Positions 7,162-14,709 of a stretch of DNA of 58,150 nucleotides are shown here, one piece after another; within the stretch, counting starts at the first letter, position 1; each line of letters opens with the position of its first letter. The notes beneath the pieces were generated by a model. It ran no database searches and was not told the origin of the DNA. It saw only the letters and a program-made list of their open reading frames with translations. Made by a program: the position numbers and the translations under genes. Origin of the DNA: Lysinibacillus_B sp036662795 (GTDB lineage: Bacteria > Bacillota > Bacilli > Bacillales_A > Planococcaceae); contig NZ_JBAFWZ010000021.1 of assembly GCF_036662795.1 (NCBI RefSeq), positions 1-58,150 of the forward strand, in the 5' to 3' direction.

Positions 7162-7782
7162 GTGAATAATGCTTGGAATAAAATTATTTATAGGATTGGC
7201 TCTCCTATTTACGATTTCTTTTTTAATTCCGGGATATTTTTAAAGGCTCGGAAAGAAATATTTCAATCCATCCCATTCCAACCCCATCAAAAAATCTTGT
7301 TTATTGGCGTAGGAACAGGTGCTGATTTAGAGCTCATTCCCTATTCCAACTTAGATATAACCGCAATCGATTATTCACCCGCAATGCTAAGCAAGGCAAA
7401 GAAAAAATTCAACGGTTCCCCTATCAAATTTTTAGAAATGGATGCTCAACATTTGAGTTTTGAAAACGAAGCGTTCGATTATGTTGTGGCAAGCCTAGTG
7501 TTATCCGTAGTACCTGACGACCACAAAACCTTTCAAGAGATGTTCCGAGTGCTAAAGCCAGAGGGGAAAATCATTATATTTGATAAATTCGCTCCTAAGG
7601 ATAAAAAAATGTCCTTACCCCAAAAAATGATAAGACCGGTTATTAGTGTACTAGGAACGGATATTGGGAGAAGTTTTGAAGTACTACTTCCTGAGGATCA
7701 GCGAAATATTAGAGTGGAGCAGGATACATCGGTAATGTTAAATGGGATGTATAGGAAGATTGTTGTTGGGAAGACTTGCTGA
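7162..7782 (+). CDS. Class I SAM-dependent methyltransferase
   Basis: A 206-residue methyltransferase. The start is GTG at 7162, chosen because AAAGAGGTGA lies at 7147-7156; an upstream in-frame ATG at 7084 lies inside the preceding gene and has no ribosome site. The Rossmann core shows motif I (ILFIGVGTGADLELI, residues 44-58), the acidic end of strand two (ITAIDYSP), and motif III-IV (FDYVVASLVLSVVPD), then FRVLKPEGKIIIFDKF. This resembles the ubiquinone/phospholipid N-methyltransferase branch (UbiE or PmtA-like) but the substrate is not determined. It is 22 nt downstream of the broken acetyltransferase and probably shares its transcript. Confidence 0.82.
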   Translation: MNNAWNKIIYRIGSPIYDFFFNSGIFLKARKEIFQSIPFQPHQKILFIGVGTGADLELIPYSNLDITAIDYSPAMLSKAKKKFNGSPIKFLEMDAQHLSFENEAFDYVVASLVLSVVPDDHKTFQEMFRVLKPEGKIIIFDKFAPKDKKMSLPQKMIRPVISVLGTDIGRSFEVLLPEDQRNIRVEQDTSVMLNGMYRKIVVGKTC

Positions 7783-7795
7783 CTGAGAGAATAAA

Positions 7796-7847
7796 ACACC
7801 TCTAAGAATGGTGTGGGTAAAGTTCAATCCCAATTTTTTAGAGGTGT
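7796..7847. terminator. Bidirectional terminator with a long loop
   Basis: AACACCTCTAA near 7796 pairs with TTAGAGGTGT (7838-7847), a 10-bp stem closing a loop of about 32 nt. It serves the methyltransferase on the plus strand and the coiled-coil gene on the minus strand. Confidence 0.5.
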
Positions 7848-8203
7848 ATTAGATATGTCTTACATGATTGGATTTGCTTAGTTCTTTTTTGCTTGTAAGA
7901 TGATGGCCTTGTCCATTTCTTGCACTTTTTGTAATAAATATCATCTTCATGTCGTCTTTCAACTTCAATTCTGTGCTTTGTAGACTCTTCAAATTGTTGA
8001 CCAATGCCATCAAGTTTACCTTCTACGTTATCAAGACGTTTTTTCACTTCAACGATTTCTTGTTTTACTGAGGTAACTTCTTGTTTCACTTGGGCTACTT
8101 CTTGTTTTACTTCTTGGATATCAGCTTTCAGTTCAACTTTCATTTCATCCATACTAGTAGTAATTTTTTGTAGCATGTCTATAATCAATTTATCGTTTTC
8201 CAT
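7838..8203 (-). CDS. Coiled-coil protein with a probable 3' frameshift
   Basis: The start is ATG at 8203, preceded by AGGAGGGAAGCTG; an upstream in-frame ATG at 8263 has no such site. The product begins MENDKLIIDMLQ and then runs as a long heptad-repeat coiled coil (residues 18-75, with repeated VKQEV units). It resembles small Bacillales coiled-coil proteins of unknown role. In the annotated frame the last 35 residues turn basic and Cys/Lys-rich, and the stop falls inside the terminator stem. From about 7938 another frame reads YLLQKVQEMDKAIILQAKKN and stops at 7878, just before the terminator. That reading continues the helical pattern, so a 1- or 2-base indel is likely. Confidence 0.6.
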   Translation of the reverse strand: MENDKLIIDMLQKITTSMDEMKVELKADIQEVKQEVAQVKQEVTSVKQEIVEVKKRLDNVEGKLDGIGQQFEESTKHRIEVERRHEDDIYYKKCKKWTRPSSYKQKRTKQIQSCKTYLIHL

Positions 8204-8368
8204 CAGCTTCCCTCCTAGCAAATAAATTTGGAACAGAAATGGTGAGTTGCGTAGCTTCTTCACGAACTATCTTTTCAAAGGGATCGATTGACTCACCTAT
8301 TTCCAAGTATTATATCATTAATTAACGTTTGTAGAATCATAATTTTTTTATCGATAAAGGCATTATAC

Positions 8369-8416
8369 AAAAGGCTTGGTAGAAACCTTTTCAAATAAGG
8401 TTTTCCAAGCTTTTTC
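8369..8416. terminator. Strong orphan hairpin, terminator-like
   Basis: AAAAGGCTTGG pairs with CCAAGCTTTTT, and inside it AAACCTT pairs with AAGGTTT. On the plus strand it ends in a T-run. No intact gene precedes it on the plus strand, so it is probably left over from the decayed region that follows. Confidence 0.5.
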
Positions 8417-8460
8417 TATAAATGTGTGTCTGTGGTGATAAAAATCCGCGGTCCAGTGAC

Positions 8461-8595
8461 TCCTCTATCCATCGCCATTTTACCAACGCAAAAAACCACT
8501 TAATTGTTCGAGTGGTTCTTATCTACGTGTGTGCTCCTGCGCTGCTTACGCTGCTCGTCGCAGGTGGCTTAGAGTAATATCGTAAAGTACGCTCA
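8461..8595. repeat. Decayed duplicate of the guaA 3' end and terminator region
   Basis: Positions 8461-8562 match 9205-9306 almost base for base, including the CTCCTCTATCCATCGCC start, the AACCACT...AGTGGTT hairpin and a shared 24-base tract ending CTGCTCGTCGCA. The copy then continues directly with GGTGGCTTAGAGTAATAT (8563-8580) and a GTACGC. These correspond to the guaA coding sequence at 9392-9422, about 90 bp being missing in between. Small indels break the guaA frame. It is a remnant of a tandem duplication followed by deletion. Confidence 0.8.
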
Positions 8596-8606
8596 CCAAC
8601 CATTGA

Positions 8607-8711
8607 TACACAAGGATTTTAATCCAAAACAGAAAAATCCGTTCAATTCATGTAATTTTGGCCTCAATTGTAGCAGGTGCCCTCTATCTACAACGTTATT
8701 ATTTTGAATAA
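8607..8711 (+). pseudogene. Possible remnant encoding one membrane helix
   Basis: An open frame without a start codon reads NRKIRSIHVILASIVAG and on to a TAA at 8709-8711. It looks like the C-terminal membrane helix of a lost protein, starting right where the guaA-like duplicate ends. No ribosome site is present, so it is probably not expressed. It could also be chance. Confidence 0.25.
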
Positions 8712-8821
8712 ATAATAGCTATGTCGTGTCAAAGTCAAAATCAATTAGTGAGGTACTGATATCTGATGACGAGTTTTTTGTTACCGAATCTGAAATGTAA
8801 GAAAATCATAAACTTTATCAT

Positions 8822-8858
8822 CCATAAAAAAAAAGAACTTCGAATATGTTTTCGTTCA
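8822..8858 (-). terminator. Terminator after the 49-residue gene
   Basis: On the minus strand an imperfect GAAC...GTTC hairpin is followed by a run of ten T residues (plus-strand A-run at 8825-8834). It lies just past the stop of the small gene at 8861. Confidence 0.5.
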
Positions 8859-8860
8859 TA

Positions 8861-9010
8861 TTATTTATCTGTTTGTTCCTGCCTTTTTTTTAAATACTCT
8901 GCACGTATTTTTTCAAGTTGCTGCTTTTTATCAAATTTGGCAGGCTTGTTTTTTTCATGATACTTTGTCACAGCCATCTTGCCTTTAGTATCCAATTGGT
9001 ATTTCCCCAC
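8861..9010 (-). CDS. Small basic protein, 49 residues, unknown function
   Basis: A short gene below usual length cut-offs. GTG at 9010 is preceded by AGGTGAAAGAA, a good ribosome site, and the frame runs 49 codons to TAA at 8861-8863. The product begins MGKYQLDTKGKMAVTKYHEK, is rich in Lys and Gln, and ends in an amphipathic helix (KKQQLEKIRAEYLKKRQEQ). An alternative ATG at codon 12 would give 38 residues. It has no signal or membrane span and may bind nucleic acid or another acidic partner, which is inference from charge only. A poly-U hairpin follows, supporting a real monocistronic gene. I recall similar short proteins in other Bacillales but cannot name the family. Confidence 0.65.
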   Translation of the reverse strand: MGKYQLDTKGKMAVTKYHEKNKPAKFDKKQQLEKIRAEYLKKRQEQTDK

Positions 9011-9230
9011 TTCTTTCACCTACTTTTCTTGTCTTTAAAGAGAATCTATACATCAAATATAATATACCCTATTTTACTGAGGTAAACCTTTTTACTTTAT
9101 TAGTGTACTGCCCACCCTTGCTAATAGCCGTAAAAATTTGGTAGAAAGCTTTTTGGCTGCGCTATTATAGCGACTGTCGTGAAAAATTTCAACAGTGCAT
9201 TAGCTCCTCTATCCATCGCCTTATAATGAA

Positions 9231-9261
9231 CGCAAAAAACCACTCGATTTCTCGAGTGGTT
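9231..9261 (-). terminator. guaA-distal intrinsic terminator
   Basis: AACCACTCGA (9238-9247) pairs perfectly with TCGAGTGGTT (9252-9261) around TTTC. On the minus strand it is followed by TTTTTTGCG, a clear U-tract. It lies 110 nt after the guaA stop. Confidence 0.85.
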
Positions 9262-9303
9262 CCTATCTACGTGTATGCTCCTGCGCTGCTTACGCTGCTC
9301 GTC

Positions 9304-9371
9304 GCAAACGCTCACTTTACTGCGCAAAAAATTTCTGCGGTGCTAAAGCTCCTCGAAATTTGGCGAGCGTT
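9304..9371. repeat. Palindromic segment abutting the guaA stop codon
   Basis: AAACGCTC (about 9306-9313) pairs with GAGCGTTT (9364-9371), enclosing a second pairing of AAATTTC with GAAATTT. The segment touches the guaA TAA and is absent from the decayed duplicate at 8461-8595. It may be a small inserted palindromic element or simply a second terminator hairpin. Confidence 0.4.
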
Positions 9372-10921
9372 TACTCCCACTCAATCGTTGCTGGTGGCTT
9401 AGAAGTAATATCATACAGTACGCGGTTGATGCCTTGTACTTCGTTTACGATACGTACTGAGATTTTTTCTAGTACGTCGTAAGGGATACGTGCCCAGTCT
9501 GAAGTCATGCCGTCGATTGATGTTACGCCGCGGATACCGATTGCGTAGTCGTACGTACGACCGTCGCCCATTACACCTACTGAACGGATGTCTGGTAGTA
9601 CGCAGAAGTATTGCCAAATGTCGCGCTCTAGGCCGGCATTTTTGATTTCTTCGCGTAGGATGAAGTCAGCTTCACGTACGATTTCTAATTTTTCTTCTGT
9701 TACTTCGCCAAGTACACGGATACCAAGACCAGGACCTGGGAAAGGTTGACGCCACACGACTGCTTCTGGTAAGCCAAGCTCTAAACCTAAAGCGCGTACT
9801 TCGTCTTTGAATAATGTGTTAAGTGGCTCGATTAATTCGAACTTCATATCTTCTGGTAATCCACCTACGTTATGGTGAGATTTAATTGTTTGCGCTGTTG
9901 CTGTACCAGATTCGATGATGTCTGTGTAAAGAGTACCTTGAGCTAAGAAGTCCATGTTCTCTAATTTTGCAGACTCTTCGTCAAATACGTAAATGAATTC
10001 GTTACCGATGATTTTACGTTTTTGCTCTGGGTCAGAAACGCCTTTTAGCTTGTTCATGAAACGCTCACGAGCATCGATTTTGATTACTTTCATATCGAAA
10101 TCTTCTGTGAAAGTTTTCATAACTTGTTCAACTTCGCCTTTACGGTTTAAGTTGTGATCTACGAACATACACGTTAATTGGTCGCCAATTGCTTTATGGA
10201 TTAATACAGCTACTACAGATGAATCTACTCCACCTGATAGGGCACAAAGAACTTGCTTGTCGCCTACTTGCTCACGGATTTTCGCGATTTCGATATCGAT
10301 GAAGTTCGCCATTGACCAGTCGCCTTTAGCTTCACATACATTGAATACGAAGTTTTTCAGTAAGTCATTACCGTATACAGAGTGACGAACCTCTGGGTGG
10401 AATTGTACTGCATAGAATTCTTTCTCTACGTTCGCCATCGCTGCGATGTGGCAAGCTGGGCTCGTTGCGATTACTTCAAAGCCAGCTGGTACTTCTGTTA
10501 CGTGGTCGCCGTGGCTCATCCATACTACTTGCTCTTTTGGTAAGTCGCCGAATAATTTGTTTTCCGTTGCAACTGTTAATTCTGCTTTCCCATACTCACG
10601 TGTTTCAGCGCTCTCTACTTTACCGCCGTTTGTGTGAGCCATTAATTGCATACCATAGCAAATACCTAAAATCGGTAAGCCTAGTTCAAAAATAGCTTGA
10701 TCTACCTTGAAGGCATTTTCATCATAAACTGAGTTTGGTCCGCCTGAGAATACAATCCCTACAGCATTCATAGCTTTAATTTCTTCAGCTGTAATTGTAT
10801 GTGGGTGTAGCTCTGAGAATACGCCGAATTCACGAATACGGCGTGTGATTAATTGGTTAAACTGACTACCGAAATCAAGTACGACTACTTTTTCTTGCTC
10901 TTTTAATAAAGGAGTTGACAC
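9371..10921 (-). CDS. guaA: GMP synthase (glutamine-hydrolysing)
   Basis: GMP synthase converts XMP to GMP using ATP and glutamine, the last step of guanine nucleotide synthesis. I set the start at GTG 10921, with AGAGGTGG five bases upstream, giving 516 residues, close to the family length. The longer open frame to 11116 runs through a palindromic leader repeat and is not coding. The N-terminal class I amidotransferase has VVVLDFGSQFNQLI and the nucleophile in LGICYGMQLMA (near residue 85), with the FHPEV histidine. The ATP-pyrophosphatase P-loop is ALSGGVDSSVVA, and the C-terminal dimerisation domain ends ITSKPPATIEWE. It is controlled by a guanine riboswitch and has its own promoter after yebA. 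Confidence 0.96.
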   Translation of the reverse strand: MSTPLLKEQEKVVVLDFGSQFNQLITRRIREFGVFSELHPHTITAEEIKAMNAVGIVFSGGPNSVYDENAFKVDQAIFELGLPILGICYGMQLMAHTNGGKVESAETREYGKAELTVATENKLFGDLPKEQVVWMSHGDHVTEVPAGFEVIATSPACHIAAMANVEKEFYAVQFHPEVRHSVYGNDLLKNFVFNVCEAKGDWSMANFIDIEIAKIREQVGDKQVLCALSGGVDSSVVAVLIHKAIGDQLTCMFVDHNLNRKGEVEQVMKTFTEDFDMKVIKIDARERFMNKLKGVSDPEQKRKIIGNEFIYVFDEESAKLENMDFLAQGTLYTDIIESGTATAQTIKSHHNVGGLPEDMKFELIEPLNTLFKDEVRALGLELGLPEAVVWRQPFPGPGLGIRVLGEVTEEKLEIVREADFILREEIKNAGLERDIWQYFCVLPDIRSVGVMGDGRTYDYAIGIRGVTSIDGMTSDWARIPYDVLEKISVRIVNEVQGINRVLYDITSKPPATIEWE

Positions 10922-10999
10922 GTTTTCCACCTCTTCTAATATTTTAAGGAACTGCCCAATAAAAAGTCCTACCTCTGCAAAACCGATTATAAGAAAAGT

Positions 11000-11108
11000 G
11001 CATTTGTGCCCTTTTAGCTGCGACAAGCGCTGGAGACCCCGAAGCGAAAGCATTTTTTCCGCTTTCGCCCGAGGGATCGAAGCGACCTCGAGCAGTTGGC
11101 ACAAATGC
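11000..11108. repeat. Palindromic interspersed element inside the guaA leader
   Basis: An 11-bp perfect inverted repeat (GCATTTGTGCC at 11000-11010, GGCACAAATGC at 11098-11108) encloses about 87 bp. A second hairpin lies inside: GCGAAAGC pairs with GCTTTCGC. GC content is well above the surrounding DNA. It resembles other palindromic repeats in this window and looks like a small non-autonomous insertion placed between the riboswitch terminator and the guaA start. Confidence 0.6.
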
Positions 11109-11154
11109 CTAGACATTTCTATAGTGCCAAAGTAAGAAGTTTCATTTATTTAAG

Positions 11155-11188
11155 AAAAAACGCGTCGAAAAAAAAGATTCCACGCGTT
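11155..11188 (-). terminator. Riboswitch-controlled terminator of guaA
   Basis: On the minus strand AACGCGT (11188-11182) pairs with ACGCGTT (11165-11159), followed by TTTTTT. It lies about 60 nt after the purine aptamer and is presumably formed when guanine binds. A perfect 9-bp hairpin (AGCTATCCG 11215-11223 with CGGATAGCT 11230-11238) stands between aptamer and terminator. Confidence 0.75.
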
Positions 11189-11248
11189 CATTTCATTTAT
11201 ATACAAGTAGGCAAAGCTATCCGAATTTACGGATAGCTCGACCTACCG

Positions 11249-11313
11249 TCATAGATAAGTTATTTAAGGTAACTTAGTAGAAACATCCGAACCATATTAT
11301 CGGACTTATATGA
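11249..11313 (-). ncRNA. Guanine (purine) riboswitch aptamer upstream of guaA
   Basis: On the minus strand the segment has all parts of the purine aptamer: P1 pairs TCATA with TATGA, then AATATGGTTCGGATGTTTCTAC with its conserved loop bases, then P3 AAGTTA...TAACTT. The specificity position just before the P1 3' strand (ATCTATGA) is C, which pairs with guanine rather than adenine. Guanine or hypoxanthine should favour the downstream terminator and shut off guaA. Confidence 0.92.
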
Positions 11314-11337
11314 AGGCACACCTATTATTTTTTCTAA

Positions 11338-11366
11338 ATTTTACTCTTTAATACCCTTAAAATCAA
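11338..11366 (-). promoter_or_regulatory. guaA promoter overlapping the yebA stop codon
   Basis: On the minus strand TTGATT (11366-11361) and TAAAAT (11343-11338) are 17 bp apart. The -35 box contains the TGA stop of yebA (11365-11363). Transcription would start near 11331, about 18 nt before the riboswitch. Confidence 0.65.
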
Positions 11367-13513
11367 CCGGTTGTGCGATTGATTAAATATTCCCAACTTT
11401 CTTTTATTTCGTCGAACTCATGATGCTCAATATTTTTACTGTAAATTACCTTTTCATAAACCTCTGTAATCTTCGACATATCCTTTACGCCGAAATGCTC
11501 GTCCACCCGCTGCGCAAAGGATTGCAGGGTTTCGTTCGGTTCACGTTTTAGCCCAGATAGCGCTAACTGCTTCAGTAGTCGCTTATACGCTACGGTTAAG
11601 TTGGAAGCATCATTCGGCTTTCGTTGCTGCATTTTCACATACACTTTTGGTAACCATTTTCGTCGACGCTTGTACATAATAATCGCGACTAAGGCTAGTA
11701 TAAGCAAAGAGCTAGCTCCAATCCATTTTACTACAGGTGAAACTGGAGTAGATTCCTTCGCTTTTTTCTCGTCTTCTTTCTCTTGCGTTTTTTGCTCTTG
11801 TTTCTTTTCTTCGCGTTCCTTTTTTTCCTCTTTTATCATTTCATCGCTAGCATTGCCTGATCGCTCTAAATCAAACTCAATTTCTGTCGGATTTGTAAAG
11901 CCAATCGTTGGCTCAAATTGCATCCAGCCAACACCTTCAATGTACGCCTCTACCCAGGAGTGAGCATCGTTATTCGCAATATCGAACTTTAGTAGACCAT
12001 CATCTGTACGCCCAACCTCTGTGCCACTTGCATACCCTTTTACCCAACGCGCCTCGATGCCAATTGAACGTAGCATTACAACCATTGACGTAGAAAAGTT
12101 ATCACAATAGCCTTGCTTTGTATCAAATAAAAACTGGTCAACATAGTCTATACCTTCTTCTGGTACTGGGACATTTTTAGTCTCATATACAAAGCCGCTG
12201 CGCTTAAAGTATTGCTCAATTGCTCGTGCCTTGTCATATTCCGTTTGACGAGAAGAGGTTAGCTCATATGCTAAATTACCAACCCTATCAGGTAATGTAT
12301 CAGGCAGCTGCAAATAACGTGGATCTGAAACATACGAATCTGTCACTGTTTTCAGCGCTGTATAGCTGTATTCTGGCGTACTATATTCCACCGTATATTT
12401 TTCTGGTACAAAGTCATCACCATTTAGCATTGTAGACGCTCGCTCTGTCATCATATTGTATTGAATGACAGTATCCGGCTCCTCTACATTCACCTTTGTT
12501 ACTCCATATGGCTGCATTACATACGAACGAGTAATGCGAGGATATATTTCGGCATACGCCGTTTTTTCCGGTGTACCGATAGGAAGGGAGGTAGGAATAT
12601 AGCCATCTTGAAGAATCATTTCTTCTTCCTCGTAGGATGTTTCCCAGCCTTTTGATGTGTAGAAATCCTTCGTTTCGACTCGCCAATATTGTTTTTTTCT
12701 TGCATGCACCTCGAATACGACTGTATCATCCGCCGTGAAGGATCCTCCAAGCTCACTATCATCCTCACCCAGCCCTACTTGAGAGGTGCCTCCACCCATG
12801 CCGACCATGCCCTTCATATACGGCACAGGATCTGGCCACTGTGGCTCGGCCTTTGGTAAAAGAATCGCGACAAACCCAACAATCCCAATAAACAATGTAA
12901 CCGGCAATATATAGAGCATGAATTTGCGAAGGGCAAAGGCTGTTCCTGTCGTTGTCATTAGACGCTTTACATAAAGAAATGCTGTCATAATTAAACCGAG
13001 CAGCACCACTTTTACAATTGCCATCGAGCCATCATACCCAGTAAATGTATCGAGTGTGGCGATAAAGAATACGGTAAGCACAAAGAAATAAAAAATCGTC
13101 ATTCGTACAGTAAGCCAGTGGTGCAGTAAATAAATCAGCATCCAAATTAGCACGAAAAATAGAATCGTTCGGAATGGATCGGTGACAGAGGATAAATCAC
13201 TCGCAAGTATGTACGATACATTTACCCTCATTTCATTTATCAAATAGTGTAATCCATTTACGGTAAAGGGCGATTCTTCACTATAGACCGTAATGAGGAA
13301 AAATCCGATAAAGCCCAGTTTTAACAGCCACGAAATAACGATATGCACTCTAAAAATATTAATCACAAACGAGAGCGCTATAAACAGCATAAATAAATAT
13401 AAATGCCCAGTTGACGTTAACTCCATTACCGGCACTAACCACTCTCTTAAAATGAAAAATAGAATTGTGTAATAGATTATCAGTTCAACATAATGCATGG
13501 CTTCTTTTTTCAC
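11363..13513 (-). CDS. yebA: Transglutaminase-like membrane protein (TgpA/YebA family)
   Basis: A 716-residue membrane protein. Several transmembrane helices fill residues 8-225. An extracytoplasmic region follows with a transglutaminase-like core: C470 in KQGYCDNFSTSM, H518 in AHSWVEAY, and WMQFEPT with E534 at the third triad position. A Lys/Glu-rich stretch (570-600) precedes a last helix near 605-625, and the DUF4129-type tail ends the protein. The family is the partner of DUF58 and MoxR proteins, thought to act in envelope protein processing or protease-like activity. It overlaps the upstream yeaD-like gene by 4 nt (ATGA), so the two are translationally coupled. The order yeaC-yeaD-yebA-guaA matches B. 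subtilis. Confidence 0.9.
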   Translation of the reverse strand: MKKEAMHYVELIIYYTILFFILREWLVPVMELTSTGHLYLFMLFIALSFVINIFRVHIVISWLLKLGFIGFFLITVYSEESPFTVNGLHYLINEMRVNVSYILASDLSSVTDPFRTILFFVLIWMLIYLLHHWLTVRMTIFYFFVLTVFFIATLDTFTGYDGSMAIVKVVLLGLIMTAFLYVKRLMTTTGTAFALRKFMLYILPVTLFIGIVGFVAILLPKAEPQWPDPVPYMKGMVGMGGGTSQVGLGEDDSELGGSFTADDTVVFEVHARKKQYWRVETKDFYTSKGWETSYEEEEMILQDGYIPTSLPIGTPEKTAYAEIYPRITRSYVMQPYGVTKVNVEEPDTVIQYNMMTERASTMLNGDDFVPEKYTVEYSTPEYSYTALKTVTDSYVSDPRYLQLPDTLPDRVGNLAYELTSSRQTEYDKARAIEQYFKRSGFVYETKNVPVPEEGIDYVDQFLFDTKQGYCDNFSTSMVVMLRSIGIEARWVKGYASGTEVGRTDDGLLKFDIANNDAHSWVEAYIEGVGWMQFEPTIGFTNPTEIEFDLERSGNASDEMIKEEKKEREEKKQEQKTQEKEDEKKAKESTPVSPVVKWIGASSLLILALVAIIMYKRRRKWLPKVYVKMQQRKPNDASNLTVAYKRLLKQLALSGLKREPNETLQSFAQRVDEHFGVKDMSKITEVYEKVIYSKNIEHHEFDEIKESWEYLINRTTG

Positions 13514-14709
13514 GGCTTATTCACCTCCGTGAACGCCTGGCTAAACATTTCTGGCGTTAAATAAATTACCCTACTATTGCCAAAGCGCGTATTAGATTCA
13601 TCAATTCGTTTATATTGCTCCTTCGTTACAACTACAAAGCAAACGACGGCACGTGCATATTTTGAGCCGTCCATTAAAAAATGCTTTAGCTCATCTGTTA
13701 GCTTTCCAGTTATAACGAGTAGTATGGAGTTATTTAGCTGTCGCTCTGATCGTAGAACGGATTCCATAGAGGATACGGCATCTGGCTTTACAATCGCCAA
13801 ATGATGCATCACCTTTTCAAGCTGGATATCCGTTCGCACTATCGGATAAAACACACGATTTTCTCCACCAGATAAAAATGCAACATCACCATTTCGTTTG
13901 ACTATTGCCTTCATGATGGAGCCTGTTAAGTCCACTACATCCTCAAAATGCTCGGTTGTGGCACGATCAATACATACGAATAAGCTTTGTGATTGGCGAT
14001 CCTCAAATTCCTTTGTTTTTAAATTGCCACTTTTCGCAAAGGACTTCCAATGAATCCATGAAAAACGGTCGCCAGCTTGATAATCTCGTACACCTGTTAC
14101 CATTGAGGTATCCTTTACAATGGAATATTTAGAAGCTACAACCCCTTGATCATATTGCATTTGTAGAGAGGCATATTTCATATCGATTGTTTTCGGATAC
14201 ACCATAACCGTGTGTGGCTCTGTTACAAGCTTTTTACGCACCGTCCATCCGAAAAAATCCGTAAACGTAAACTCTAGCGCCGAAAGCTGATGCTCTCCTC
14301 GTTTTAAGCCTTCTAACGAATACGTCCACTCAAACTTGCGCTTAAAGCCAACTAAGAATAGATGACCCGAGTGACCGTCTTCAATCCGATACAATCGCTC
14401 GTCAGTATCCAGCTCTTTCACGACGAGAAATACAATCGGAAAACGTGATTTATTTTCAAAGCGTACCGTTATATTGACCGTATCTCCGCGCACGAGGTGG
14501 CTCTGATCCATTTCACGTCGTACATTCGTTATTTGAAGTGGTACGAGTGATAGTAAAAAGGAGTACAGTAAAAACGGTAATACCGTGAAAAAAATAAACC
14601 AGCTTACAAAGCCTCCTTGGAACATGGCAAAGCAAAAGGCAAATAGGAGTAAGCCAATAATCGTAATAAAACGACTACTTTTTTTCACATACTGGAAGAT
14701 CCGCTTCAT
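13510..14709 (-). CDS. yeaD: DUF58 domain protein (YeaD-like)
   Basis: A 399-residue protein with two N-terminal membrane helices (about 13-30 and 34-55), then a beta-rich region and a DUF58 domain. The DUF58 signature is visible in VRDYQAGDRFSWIHWKSFAKSGNLKTKEF (in pieces, residues 206-235), followed by a von Willebrand A-like fold (LFVCIDRAT). DUF58 proteins act with MoxR ATPases and transglutaminase-like proteins; they are proposed to help assemble or activate envelope complexes. The start overlaps the stop of the MoxR gene by 4 nt and its own stop overlaps the yebA start by 4 nt, forming a tight three-gene operon. Confidence 0.9.
   Translation of the reverse strand: MKRIFQYVKKSSRFITIIGLLLFAFCFAMFQGGFVSWFIFFTVLPFLLYSFLLSLVPLQITNVRREMDQSHLVRGDTVNITVRFENKSRFPIVFLVVKELDTDERLYRIEDGHSGHLFLVGFKRKFEWTYSLEGLKRGEHQLSALEFTFTDFFGWTVRKKLVTEPHTVMVYPKTIDMKYASLQMQYDQGVVASKYSIVKDTSMVTGVRDYQAGDRFSWIHWKSFAKSGNLKTKEFEDRQSQSLFVCIDRATTEHFEDVVDLTGSIMKAIVKRNGDVAFLSGGENRVFYPIVRTDIQLEKVMHHLAIVKPDAVSSMESVLRSERQLNNSILLVITGKLTDELKHFLMDGSKYARAVVCFVVVTKEQYKRIDESNTRFGNSRVIYLTPEMFSQAFTEVNKP

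Noticed and set aside
8766..8960. 64-codon plus-strand frame
   Set aside because: It is the shadow of the minus-strand 49-codon gene and its poly-T tract.
9121..9327. 68-codon minus-strand frame downstream of guaA
   Set aside because: It crosses the guaA terminator and the duplicated tract; no ribosome site.
10922..11116. N-terminal extension of guaA by 65 codons
   Set aside because: It runs through the palindromic leader repeat, has no ribosome site and no counterpart in GMP synthases; GTG 10921 has a strong site.
12417..12686. Frames antisense to yebA and other large genes
   Set aside because: They overlap strongly supported genes and lack ribosome sites; they are shadows of real coding sequence.
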